Positions 1 to 10,500 of a DNA stretch of 64,000 nucleotides are shown here, in pieces. Each line of letters opens with the position of its first letter. The first letter of the stretch is position 1. The stretch spans positions 15,740-79,739 of the forward strand of contig JAKUCV010002348.1 in assembly GCA_028386065.3 (NCBI GenBank). The letters are read 5' to 3'. This DNA comes from Turnera subulata (taxonomy: Eukaryota > Streptophyta > Magnoliopsida > Malpighiales > Passifloraceae). A program made the position numbers and the translations under genes. The notes beneath the pieces are model-generated. The model saw only the letters and a program-made list of their open reading frames with translations, was not told the origin of the DNA and did no database searches.

Positions 1-190
1 ATCAAGAGATATTTCTGTTTTAACTTCTTTATATTTTGGTTTTGTTACATGAGATTTAATTTTAAATTTATTTATATTTGATTTCATATTCTTATTGAAG
101 GTTTTTGTTTAGTGTTGTGATGTTTTTAATTTTTCTGTTGGCATGCGTTTTCACAATTGAACAAGAGTTTTATTTTAAAAGAAAACTTAT

Positions 191-196
191 TTTATT
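191..196 (-). terminator. Polyadenylation-like signal AATAAA after the antisense gene
   Basis: The minus strand reads AAATAAAATAAG shortly after the antisense stop at 233. This is the right order for a compact promoter-gene-polyA unit. AT-rich DNA produces such hexamers often, so it is weak evidence by itself. Confidence 0.35.
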
Positions 197-232
197 TAAT
201 TATAATAGTTTTACAACAGGAGAAGAAGTACT

Positions 233-619
233 CTACTGAGTTACTTGCTTCTCTAAGTCTTTTACAAGCTTCCTTAAGTTTTCTACGTTGGACGAGAGTG
301 CCATACACGCCACTTCGATCTGCATCATCGCAGAGCTGACATTCTTCAGGGAAGCGTTCAGCTGTGAAAGTGTCTGAAGTGGAGTGCTGCTCTGCGCCGT
401 TCCTTTGCCTTTCCTATCAGTAGAAGGCTCTTCCTTGCTGACGCGTTTCTTCCGCCGTCTTGGAGAGACGACCATATGCTCCTTAAGGCCGACGATGTTT
501 GTCTTGAAGCGTTTCTTCGGAGGTTCCTCTTCATCGGAGCTTGTTTGGAAAGCCTTGCCGCCGATGTAGCTGTTATTCTCGAAGTCTGAAGTTGTACGAG
601 AACGAAGTGGAGAGTCCAT
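233..619 (-). CDS. Antisense gene inside the retrotransposon: 128-residue basic protein with coiled-coil tail
   Basis: Seen: an open frame of 128 residues on the strand opposite to the retroelement, starting at the ATG MDSPLRSR (619). The frame stays open upstream to a GTG at 757, but the ATG is preferred because a TATAAATA box lies 35 bp before it and a polyadenylation-like AATAAA lies 37 bp after the stop. The protein has an acidic patch (SSDEEE) followed by two basic clusters resembling nuclear localisation signals (PPKKRFK and PRRRKKR), then a Lys/Ser/Thr-rich linker, and a C-terminal leucine-rich helical segment ending NLRKLVKDLEKQ that could form a coiled coil. Known: some plant Ty3/gypsy elements (Grande, Ogre/Tat types) carry antisense genes between pol and the 3' LTR; whether this one is related is not known. 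Function not recognised. Confidence 0.55.
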   Translation of the reverse strand: MDSPLRSRTTSDFENNSYIGGKAFQTSSDEEEPPKKRFKTNIVGLKEHMVVSPRRRKKRVSKEEPSTDRKGKGTAQSSTPLQTLSQLNASLKNVSSAMMQIEVACMALSSNVENLRKLVKDLEKQVTQ

Positions 620-653
620 GGCTGAGAGTGGATGTCTCAGCTGTGAGGTTTGG

Positions 654-661
654 TATTTATA
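654..661 (-). promoter_or_regulatory. TATA box (TATAAATA) for the antisense retrotransposon gene
   Basis: The minus strand reads CTTATAAATACC, a near-perfect plant TATA box, 35 bp upstream of the antisense ATG at 619. Plant transcription usually starts about 30 bp downstream of the TATA, which would leave a very short leader here. Confidence 0.55.
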
Positions 662-2723
662 AGCGGAAGAGATGTCGCATAAGGGTATAAGCGGTATCTC
701 ATGTTGAGTTTGGACACCTGGCAGAGTGTGCCAGAAGCTTATCGTGGTAGGACCCACGGATAAGACGGAATTTCGGGGACGAAATTTTTTTAAGGTGGGT
801 AGACTGTAACAGCCCGGGTAAATTTTTAATTTTTACCGGGACTGTAGAAATTGTTTCATCGTGATTTACTGTTGAATTAAGCTCGGGTAATTAATTCGAG
901 GTAAATCGGTAGTCATTTTTCGAAACCGAGAATTTTCCCGCGCTCGGGAGTTTCTTCCTAACTAACCGAGCCTCGGTTTTCAATTCCGAGACTTGGACGA
1001 CATTCAGGAGGATTAATCGGATTCTCCGAGCCCAAGTCATATTTTTGGACTCGGGACGGAAAATTACGATCTCGCCCCTGTCCTCTTCCTTTTCTCCTTT
1101 TCTTTTCTTCTTTTCTTTCTTCTTTTTCTCTTTTCTTTTTCCCCTTTCTTTCCCGTCACCTTCCTTCTTCCGCGCCGTGCCGCCTGCCCGTCGCCGAGCC
1201 AAGTCCCGCCACGCCATCCACGCAGGTAAGTTGTGAGGAAGATGAACAGTAACCTGCATGGGTTTAGTATCAAAAAAAAAAACCTGCATGGGTGCACTGT
1301 TCATGCGGGTTACTGTTCACGTGGTGGGCTATCTTCATTTTAAGCATGGGTTTATGGGTTTATGGGTTATAGGTTATGTTTTGGGTTTGGGTTTGTTTGG
1401 GTTAGACTTAGGTGTTTAGTTGGGGTTGGTATTGTTGGTAGTGGGCTTGGGTCTAAAGGGTTAGGGGTTTGTTTAGGTTTGGGCTTCGTTTTGGTTGGGT
1501 TTAGAGTTGGGTCATGTGGGCTTGGAGAGTGGGCTAGTATGGTTTGGATTTTGGATATCTGGGCTGACACTATTTGGCCCAGACCGAAAGATAATAATAA
1601 TAATAAAAAAATAAAATGAATTGTAAATAAAAAGAAATAGAAATCTGAATATATATATGTAATATACTGGAAATTTATGGAAATACTTATGGGAATATGT
1701 ATATGGTATAAATAATTAATCTTTTTTAAACTTATAATTATTTTGATAATAATATTACTAGTAAAAGTATTTTACCTTTGGGAAATATTTATATTTATAA
1801 ATTCGTATTTATTTCAGAAAATAAGTGTATATGATTGTACTTTCTAGAAATGGAGTCTTCTAAAGATAATAATATTTGGAAATTATATTTTGGGAAGTAT
1901 AATAATTTTTATGGAAATATTATGGAAAATATATATATATTATATATTCCAGAAAAATTATAGTAACTACCATTTTGAGGAATTATAATTATTTTATGAA
2001 AATATATTTTTAAAAGAGTTTTAATTAAAGTATGGTACCGAAATTATATTCGGAAATACGTACGGTAAATATTTTCGGTAAATGGAAATAATAAGGGATA
2101 AGAATCGGGATGGGTTATTACGCAGTTTGGCATCATAGAGTACCGAATATGTGCATTAATGTGTATGCAATGTTTTGTTGTATAGGTTATGATATCGAGC
2201 AGTATCTGTGGAACCGGCTTAGGACCGATTGAGGTTTCCAGAGTTGAGTAATCGGCTAAGGTGAGGTTAAGTAAATATTTATTTACATCCCGTGATATCA
2301 AGTTGCTGTTTGCTTACTGTGTCCAATGATGCTGGTATGATACTTTGTGGCTGTGTGTGGTTTGTTGTGTGATGAATTATGTTGATAATTGTTGCCGTTG
2401 ACGTTGTTGAAATTATTGTTGCTGTTGATATATTTGATGATGTTGGATTGTGGATATAAGTAAGACTATTGTTGTTATTGACTGTTAGAATTGTGTGAGT
2501 TGAGTACCGGGGGTACTAATATGTGATGACAGTTTGGTATTGGATATTATCCAGACGAGCGGAGAGGCTGCGAGCCTGCTCGGGATAATGAGATAATGGT
2601 TGGATGATAGAGATGTAGTGACTAGTCGAGGAAAAAGGAAATAATAAAATTGAATACACTTAGACATCTAGTAAGTCACAGTTAAATGTTGGAACAGCCA
2701 GATGGTAGTCTTAGATTATGGTG

Positions 2724-2846
2724 CTGGGGGAGAGTTAGTGGCTGGTGCTTGCTCCCTGTCTGTACCAAGTTATTGTTATTGTTTGGGCACTGGGGGAGAG
2801 TTAGTGGTTGGTCCTGCTCCCTGTCTGTGCCAGTTATTACGTGGAG
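2724..2846. repeat. Tandem duplication (unit about 66 bp) inside the LTR
   Basis: The segment starting ctgggggagagttagtgg occurs at 2724 and again at 2790, each followed by a 'gctccctgtctgt.cca' tail. The copies differ by a few substitutions and small indels. Confidence 0.75.
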
Positions 2847-3214
2847 GTACCGGGGAGGGGTCCACGGGCTAGCTAGCTTGACTACCAGGCGACGGCCATC
2901 ATTTAACTTGTGATAGGGGCCCTGATAATAAAATTGGAATAGTGTGTCTAGAATCACCAGTGTGTATTTAAGGTTCGTGAGAACCTTGGTTATTTGTTGT
3001 GTTGTGACTTGGAATAGTTATGGTGTATGTATATGTATATTTGCTTATGGGTTTACCCGGTGGGCACTTCGGACTCACCCCTCACCTGCGGGCTTTCATC
3101 CCGTAGGATGAGTTATTTGTGGTTCAGGTATATTGCATTCCAGACAAGCTGCAGCGTCATCCCTTGGATAGGACTCGGATCCATTAGTTGCATCATGGGT
3201 TGCATACAGAGTCA

Positions 3215-3390
3215 TTGTGAGTCGTTAAGTCTTCCGCTGTGCTGTTTATTTTGTCGTTGGGCCGTAGGGCCATATTGTTGTTGCTTACAGTGTTTATGTG
3301 AGTTAAAGTCTTCCGCTGTGCATATCATTATTGTTGTTAGGCCATTGGGCCGGTTTTATTATTATTGATGTTTTGGGCCGTTGGGGCCGA
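3215..3390. repeat. Imperfect tandem duplication (unit about 79 bp) near the LTR end
   Basis: The core agtcttccgctgtgc occurs twice, 79 bp apart, each time followed by a 'gttgggccgtagggcc'-like block (GGGCC repeated). It looks like unequal duplication within the LTR. Confidence 0.6.
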
Positions 3391-3545
3391 GTTGTTGTTG
3401 TACACACTGTATGTTGAGTCATGTTGGGTTGGGTCGTCACAGTTCCGGCACGTGTTTACTGTGTACGGTAAATACGGGTCGGGGCGTCTCATAGTATGTG
3501 ATTAGGAGTTGAATCTTAGTCTGTTTGTTGTTGTTTTATTGTTAG

Positions 3546-3846
3546 GCATCAACAGTGCATAAGGAAGGTGAAGCACGCCGCGTTTCATACTCAAAAGATT
3601 GGCAGGAAACATGTCGTGGTTTCTACCGAGGAGAATGCCATCGCCTCCCTCGATCTTCGGCATGCGAGATTTGTGAGTCCTGCTAACCTTTTCCTTTTTC
3701 TTTTCCTTCTCTTTTGTTTATGTGTTTATGTTTTCTATTTTTTTGTCTATGTATTTGGCTTCTTAATTATCAGTTTTGGCAGTTTGGATTCATGTTCTCG
3801 GGACCAATGACACCATCGATGGGATTGAGATTTCCATGGGAAAATG
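3546..3846 (+). pseudogene. Fragment of an EMC1-like gene (ER membrane protein complex subunit 1)
   Basis: Seen: an exon at 3546-3672, preceded by an acceptor (ttattgttag) and followed by GTGAGT, encodes HQQCIRKVKHAAFHTQKIGR and then VVVSTEENAIASLDLRH. After a short intron (acceptor at 3782) a second exon encodes WIHVLGTNDTIDGIEISMGK. From family knowledge this matches the N-terminal beta-propeller region of plant EMC1, where the join normally reads RHGEIFWRHVLG. Here one G appears lost at 3664-3665 (CATGCGAG where CATGGCGAG is expected), which shifts the frame before the splice site. No donor GT follows the second exon and no further exon is visible. The retrotransposon LTR ends 54 bp upstream, within what would be the first intron. 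A dead fragment, not a gene. Confidence 0.75.
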
Positions 3847-4584
3847 AAATTATGCTCATTTTTTTCGTATTGATTAGTTATTTGTTAAGCTGTGAGGTTT
3901 TTCTGGAATCCCGAAATTCCGAAAATTTTTATCAAAACGACGCCGTTTTAATTTACAACTTTGAGGATATGATTTTTTAAATTTTGCAACTAACTACTTT
4001 TATTTTTATTTTTATACTTTAGTGTCAGTTTATACTTGTTAAATCATCTGAAGATAAAATTAGAAATTAGATAGTTACATAATTTTTAGATTATGTAATT
4101 TTGGAAAAAAATTAGATTATGTAATTTTGTAGGTGGATTAAAGAAAATGTAACAACCACGGGATGATTGGAACCATCCCTAATCAACCAAATTAAGATTC
4201 GGAAATTTGGAATTCGGGTTATTGGGATTTGGAATTCAGTATAGTCAGAGGTTTTGACAATTTTGGGATCCCGAATTCCATATTGGAAATTGCATATTTT
4301 AATCCAAATTTAAGGTGATGTTGAAGTGGAGCAGCCCTTCTAGTGTGTAGCACACAAGGTGGTATCCACAAAGATTATGCAAAATAACCAATTAACAGAC
4401 TTACTCTGTTAGGCTGAAAATAGTAAAAGAAATAATGATTTGGAGATTGTGATTTGAAATTGTGATCAACATGGGTTGAGTAATTCTGTGAGAAACATGT
4501 GTGTACTTTTTGTTAGATGAACGATGAATGAAAAAGAAGTCAAGGAAACAATCACCTCGCAAATTGATGAGGAATGTGTCACAC
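3847..4584. other. AT-rich spacer without a recognised gene
   Basis: AT-rich DNA between the EMC1 fragment and the TauE/SafE-like fragment. The expected downstream exons of neither pseudogene could be found here. No RNA gene or transposon ends seen. Confidence 0.5.
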
Positions 4585-5345
4585 CTTGCCAATCTGCAAT
4601 CCAAGAATTATTGACCAGACGGAAATAAGAACGCCAAGTTCCTTCCAGTAAATATTCTCAATAATAGACACCTGATGATAAGTGTTCAGAAGTAAAACAT
4701 AAATAATTAAAGAAAAGAATACACCTGTAGGTAACAGCAAGTTTTACCCCATCTTTTTTGTTTTCTATTCGACCCCCTCCAATGGGTCCTTGATCAGGAG
4801 CGGACACGCTCTCCACGTCTTCAATTAGGTTAATATCTAATCGGATACCAAATTAGCTTGACCAGATAAAACCAAGGTTACCTATCCAGAAATCAAACTT
4901 CATATATCACCTTACCCTCTGATTTTGATGGTTCTGCAGATTTCTGCAAAATAAAGATATATGAGAAGAAGACTCGGGAACCAATACAATTTTTAGTATA
5001 AGCATAGAGAAGATAGAAACTTGAGATTACCTATTTTAGTTTGGTTTCCTTTTTCGAGGTATCAACACCTTTATAGAATGCTCTACTTGATATCACTACA
5101 TATCAAAGATGATCAATCAAGTATGGACCTTGAAGAAAAAGAGAGAAAGAAAAAAAAAACAAATTCTAACAAATATCAAAGCCTATAAAGAGGACAATTA
5201 GCAAAATGGTGATCATCCAGTCAGGAAAAATCACATTGAGGGTGACTTCGATACTAATTCCTAGGATCAACATTGGTTGCAATGGAAGTGCCAAGTTGTA
5301 ATCAATGAGAGGCAATTCAAGGGTAGGATGCAACAGGTATAGAAG
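4585..5345 (-). pseudogene. Broken TauE/SafE-family (sulfite-exporter-like) membrane protein gene, several exons
   Basis: Seen on the minus strand, in the family's order: about 5345-5181 encodes [15 protein letters not shown] and [17 protein letters not shown] then [14 protein letters not shown]; 5095-5031 encodes SRAFYKGVDTSKKET; 4943-4916 encodes KSAEPSKSEG; 4836-4725 encodes a variable hydrophilic segment (for example EDVESVSAPDQGPIGGG); and 4671-4585 encodes VSIIENIYWKELGVLISVW followed by SIILGLQIGK. Known: plant TauE/SafE proteins have two halves of membrane helices joined by a hydrophilic loop; these pieces match the end of the first half, the loop, and the first helix of the second half. 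Damage: no usable splice donor after the first piece, a stop at the end of the second, phases that do not match between pieces four and five, and no later exons. Upstream exons are cut off by the LINE at about 5350. Confidence 0.75.
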
Positions 5346-5354
5346 GTACTTACA

Positions 5355-6240
5355 AAAGTGTTTGTTAATGGAATCAAGCCGGTTCTTGACCATCTAATTT
5401 CTCCTACACAGTGTTCTTTTATTCCGCGCCGGCACATTACCGATAATGTTATTACTGTCCAGGAATCTATACACTCTATGCGATCCAAAAAAGGGGATCG
5501 TGCCTTTATGGCAATTAAGATCGATCTAGAGACTTAATTCGATATTTATCTGAGACTCCCATCTTGATGCTCGCTTCCCTAGACCTTTTGTGGATTGTAT
5601 CAGGAGATGTGTCGGCAATACGAAAATGCAAATTATTTGGAATAGTAATCTTACCCGGACATTCAAAGCTTCACGCGGAGTTCGGCAAGGTGATCCTATC
5701 TCACCGTTTCTTTTTTTTATGTCTGGAAAGGTTGAGTCAGATGATTGATCATGTTTTATCTGTGGGCCTGTGGAAGCCGTTGATTTTAAAGCAGAATTGC
5801 CTTTCTCTCTAACATTTATTTTTCCTAATGACATGATTCTCTTTGCTGAGGCCACTGTGGACCAAGTTCCAATGATTAAAGATTGTCTTGATCGTTTTTG
5901 CTCTTCATCTGGCCTTAAAGTAAGTGCTTCTAAGACACGCATTTACTTTTCTCCCAATGTGCAGTGCCCTATTGCCAACTTCATTTCACAGGGATTTGGC
6001 TTTACTGAAAGCACTAATCTTAGGCATTAACTTGGAGTTTCGTTTATTCACGACAGAATTACCCGTGCTACCTATGCATTTGTTCTTGATAAGGTCCAGA
6101 GTCGGCTTTCTACTTGGCAAGGGCTATCTATCAAGTTTTGGACTGATTCTTGGGTTGAAGGTGCTGGTCCATTATATCTTTGTGCAATGGGCCCTATTTC
6201 TGTAGAGCAACGGTTGTGTTTGGTGGCTGATTATTTCTTG
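5355..6240 (+). pseudogene. LINE reverse transcriptase remnant
   Basis: Recognisable blocks: [46 protein letters not shown], then after a damaged stretch GVRQGDPISPFLFF, then FPNDMILFAEA and CSSSGLKVSASKTRIYFSPN, and finally RATYAFVLDKVQSRLSTWQG. The catalytic box that normally reads F/Y-A-D-D reads FPND at 5821-5832, so both the Ala and the first catalytic Asp are gone. At about 6122 the frame jumps directly from STWQG to LSIKFWTDSWVEG. The stretch that normally separates these blocks is absent, yet the frame is kept. Several frameshifts occur earlier. Confidence 0.85.
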
Positions 6241-6309
6241 CCCCTGGGAGACTGGTCATGGGAGAAATTTTAGCTTCTTTTACATGCGGCTATTTGCCTT
6301 TAAATTGTT

Positions 6310-7365
6310 GTGATTCCTGTTCCTGCCTCTTCACAGGAAGCTGATGTGGTGTATTGGAAGTTTTCCCCCTTCGGATCCTTCACTACCAGTTCGGCATATG
6401 AGCTACTATTCCCTTTCAATTCGGCCCCGACCAACTCTTTGTGGAAATTGGTTTGGAGATGGCCAGGGCCTGAGCGGATTCAGAAATTTCTCTGGCTAGC
6501 TGCGACAAATTCTTTGTTGACTAATGCTAAGAGATTTGTTCAGCATGTGAGCTCCTGTCCCCGTTGCCTAGTATGTAAGACAGGAGATGAAACTATTCTC
6601 CATATGGCCAGAGACTGTCCAACGGCAAATGATGTATGGCTTTTGCTTCATTATGCTCTCTCCCCGCTTTTTTATAATTTCTCAAGTGTAGATGCTTGGC
6701 TAGCCTATTGCTTATCTTGGGACTACATCTTGTCCTCTGGTGCCCCATGGATCATTGTTTTTGGTGTTGCATGTTGGAAACTCTGGTCGTGGCGCAATGC
6801 GTCAGTGTGTGAGGAGGAAGCAGAGTCTCCCTTCAATCCAATTTCCTCCATTCTCCATCTCTCTCGGGAATACTATACTACCCCGTCACTTGTTGCTCGT
6901 ATGGGGGTTCGAGTTGTTCCTAAGGAATCCATTCAGGTCCGGTGACGACCTCTATCGACTTCTTAGGTCAAGCTTAATACTGATGGGTCTGTTCGTGGTG
7001 TGCATGCAGTTGTAGGTTCGGGGGGACTCATTCAGGATATGACTGGAATGTAGGTTGCTGGTTTCAGCCATTTTCTTGGCTCTTGTTTAGTGTATCAGGC
7101 TGAACTGTGGGCTTTGTTTGTTGGCCTCACTAAGGCCTGGGACCTTGGCTTCCGTCAGGTAGAAGTTGAGTTGGATGCACACAATGTTTGGCATGATGTC
7201 CAATCTCCTACTTCTAGGAATCGCAGATCACTACCTCTGCTCCATGCGGTTCAGCAGCTGCTCACCAGTCCATGGTCAGCTCGACTATTTCATGTATTAT
7301 CGGGAGGCCAATCAGGCTGCCGATTTGGCTTGCCCGTCATGCTTTTACTTGTCTTCTTGGAGTGA
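6310..7365 (+). pseudogene. LINE zinc-binding (zf-RVT) and RNase H domain remnant
   Basis: From 6310 the frame encodes VYWKFSPFGSFTTSSAYELL, WKLVWRWPGPERIQKFLWLA and CPRCLVCKTGDETILHMARD, the Cys/His pattern of the zf-RVT domain of plant LINE ORF2. After a stop and short shift an RNase H block follows: LNTDGS at about 6975, VYQAELWALFVGL and VEVELDAHNVW near 7090-7190. A -1 shift then brings in YYREANQAADLACPS near 7290. Stops at about 6945 and 7050 and this shift make it non-functional. Confidence 0.8.
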
Positions 7366-7525
7366 CCTATTTTGTCAGACCACCAGATGCTCTGGTCCCT
7401 TTTTTAGATTATTATGTTTCTGTGGTTACATCCCCACGAGTTGTGTCCCTTCTGATGTAATTTGTTCACTCTCTCATTTTGATAAAAAAAAAAAAAAGAA
7501 AAAAGAAAAAAAGAAGAAGAAGAAA

Positions 7526-10500
7526 TGGGAAGGGAGAACCTCTACGAAATCAGGCTATATCGGGTAGAAGTTGACTACTTAAAATATCTAAAACCTTCCA
7601 TATAGGGGGAAGTGGTAAACCCTTAATCATTGATTATAATAGTTAAGATTTAGGTAAATATATGAGACAACGTTAAATGAGAAGATCTTAATCTACAGTC
7701 CACACTGTATTCTAGAACTATGAGGAGCACTTTTCAGTATTCTTTAAACTACTCTTTGTTCAGATTGAGGCTTACAATTATTAAGCCCCTTCTAAAATCG
7801 GTTTTTGGACGACGGATTAATTGGACCTTTAATGTACTTTTGAACTTTCACCGAAAGAATGTTCTTTTAAACTTCAACACACATCTTATTCAGTTCAGTG
7901 ACATGGTTTAGGAATTAAATTTTATTTTGCGTATTTGCAACTTATTATTATGAGTGGGGTTGCACTTGCACATGTACTAAAATTACCCGATAATTAGTAT
8001 CAAGAAAGAGAAGAAAAAGAAACTAGTTATATATAGACTTCTTCTAACTCAAAAAATGAAAAGAAAAATTTGGATTAAAAAAAAAAAGAAGAAGAAAAAA
8101 GCTAGCTAGGTACTGCTACAGACGCCTTCTGTCATTCTACTTTATGATGAGTCAGGGTTGGCATAAAGTAAAACTGAGACACATCACTGCTGCTCAGATA
8201 ATACCCCTCCACCGTATTATACCAACCACAGTATTCCCCTATCTGTTTGCTAGCTTTCATTATAGCCAAGTTAATTAGGGCTCCTGGCCCACTCAAAATT
8301 TCAAGGTTAAGCAGCAGCCGCCACAGTATGTATATATATAGTGACAAAGAAGAAAATACCATGCATACTGCATATATAGAATTTGGCTTCATATATACAG
8401 AAAAGGTATGATCTGTCAAATCTGATCTCCTGGGCGCGGGGTGAAACTGAAAGTAGGGCTGGAGGAATTGCATGAAACCTCTGGAGCAGGAAGCTTTTCA
8501 TGACTGATCATTTTTTTTTCATGAGTGATCATTAACTATAGGTAGCTAAGTCCTAATAGTTTGTTGCAAGGAAATAAGAGAAGAAAAGGATAATAATGGT
8601 GGGAGGGCTAAAGCAGACCATTGGATCGCATATGTAGATGCTTCTTCCTTGCTAGATAATAATGAAGGGACATATAGATCAGTCATACCAAGATGGAGTT
8701 TTGTGCATGTTAAGCATTGCTGGGTTTTCATCAGGCATGCATAGATTTTCAACTGTTCTCTTCTCTTTACTCTCTCGGAGATGGTGGTCTGTTGAATCGG
8801 CACAAGCTACCGCGATCTCGACAATGTAGCCAAAATTTGAGTTGCATCCCACTTTTGGTAGTTGCAGAAAACTATAAAGGGAAATTAAAGAGCAGGGCTC
8901 TGATAATTAGTTCTTGTTCTTCTTCTTCTTCATCAAAGCTTGTTGACCGTATGAGCAGCTAATGACAAGCAGACAAAGAATCAGACCAATCAAAAAATTT
9001 TATACATATACTCTTCGTTCATATAAGCAAAATCAAACTGCCTTTTTTTTGGTTCACATCAAAATTTTTATAATTTATATTTTAGAAGAGAAGCTTAAAT
9101 CGGCAGTGATATTTTAGATAGCAAAAAAAAAAAATAAGAATGGCGGGGATATATGTATGAAAACTTTATCCGCTGCCTGTTAGCTTGTGTCTCTAGCTGT
9201 CATCACGTACGGTCAATGTAAATAATATATTCAAAGCATTCTATTAACCGGACACTCTTTAACTTCATTAAGTAAGTAGCCTTCCCCACTGTCCGGATAT
9301 TAGGTTGAACTGGCTATTTTCCTTTATTAATTTCCTGTACGTTCTTCTACTACGTGATGAGAACTGGAGCAATATTTTGTTCTTTCCATATTTACTTTTG
9401 GACTAAGCTATCGTGTACTTATCGTCATTGATTCTCTTATGACCAATTTCTGTGATAATACTGTACTATTTTGCTTGTGATTATAATATAAAGAGAAAGG
9501 GGGCACTCTCAGTCTCCACAAAGGTTTAAGATTACTCCTCATTCCTCAAATAGTATGGATAGTCTCCAATTCCATGCCAAAAAATATATATATAAGAGCG
9601 CAGAGATTGTGGAATGGGGACTACAGTACATACTCATTTAAAAGAAACAAAAAAGAAAAAGGAAACACAACAAGGTCCCTCCAAATTAAGGGTTGTTTTT
9701 TCTTTTAATTTCCTATCCTACGAAATCCCATCACATCTTCCAACAAACTGGAATTAATAATAATGCCACCACTACCTGCTACCATTGTGCTATCCAACGC
9801 TCTTTTCTTCTTATCTGTCTCTCTTACTGTGATGATGAGTCACCAACTCCAAACCACGGCCCGAAAAATTTATATATGTGGTATAGTAGTAGTACTAGTG
9901 TACTACTACTTCATCATGTGCCTGTAAAAATTGATGACTCAATGACGTTGTAATTCTCTCAACACCGGCCGGTTGTATTAATTAATTAGCGGCACGCAAT
10001 TAAGAATTCGCTGCACCCAGCTGGCCCACTTACCTATAATATCCCAGGGCAGGGCAGGCTCCTTTTTTTTTTTTTCTTTTTCTTTGATCAGATGAATATA
10101 TATCCCAGGCTCCTCCAGCTAGCTAGCCAGGTACACCATACACATTATACATAAGCATAGTAATTAAGTACTAACAAACTAGCATATTCATATCTATACA
10201 TATACATATATGTCCTCCACGGACGGTGGTTGTTTTGGTACGAATCCGGTGGTGGTCCGGCTTGTAGTTGTGGTGTACGTACCGTGATGAGGAAGGTGCT
10301 GATGATTTATTTCTAGCTAGGTCTTACTATATATATATATATATATGGCACTCACTAGAGTAGATGGTATTAGTACTGTATCTCAAAAGAAAGGAAAATA
10401 GTGTACATATTATATATTGTCATCATCATCAGTTCATCACCCACCACCAGAAAGGAGTGTGTCGGTGGAGGAGATGGAATTGCTAGCTAGCTGGCTGGCT

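Larger units (their letters stand above)
1..3491 (+). mobile_element. 3' part of a Ty3/gypsy-type LTR retrotransposon (internal end plus 3' LTR)
   Basis: Seen: a conserved-looking end of internal domain (a run reading ggggacgaaattttttt, then aaggtgggtagac) sits directly before a sequence starting TGTAACAGCCCGGG. This arrangement is typical of the 3' internal end, polypurine tract and LTR start of plant Ty3/gypsy elements, possibly the Tekay-like chromovirus group. The LTR runs to about 3491 and ends GGGTCGGGGCGTCTCA, giving TG...CA ends. The gag-pol part and 5' LTR lie left of the window, so neither lineage nor age can be fixed here. The right flank is the first intron of an EMC1-like fragment, so the element appears to have landed in that intron. 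An antisense gene lies just inside the LTR. Confidence 0.8.
805..3491 (+). repeat. Long terminal repeat (3' LTR), about 2.7 kb
   Basis: The LTR starts with TGTAACAGCCCGGG right after the purine-rich tract and ends in GGGTCGGGGCGTCTCA. It includes a pyrimidine-rich stretch (about 1075-1160), a G/T-rich stretch (1350-1560), AT-rich DNA (1590-2080) and short internal tandem duplications. The reading frames inside it are low-complexity or lack any protein character, so I annotate no gene. The right border is inferred from the conserved-looking end motif, because the partner LTR is outside the window. Confidence 0.7.
5350..7525 (+). mobile_element. 5'-truncated, internally deleted LINE (L1-like non-LTR retrotransposon)
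   Basis: Seen on the plus strand: reverse transcriptase remnants, a reverse-transcriptase zinc-binding (zf-RVT) block and an RNase H block, in standard plant LINE order, followed by an A-rich tail (about 7484-7525). The 5' part (ORF1, endonuclease and early RT) is missing, as is usual after incomplete target-primed reverse transcription. It begins where the minus-strand TauE/SafE-like exon breaks off, so it seems to have inserted into that gene in the opposite orientation. Stop codons and frameshifts show it is dead. A clear target-site duplication could not be identified by eye. Confidence 0.85.

Noticed and set aside
891..1304. Long minus-strand open frame rich in Lys/Glu/Arg inside the LTR
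   Set aside because: It is produced by the polypyrimidine tract (about 1075-1160) and has no protein character outside it.
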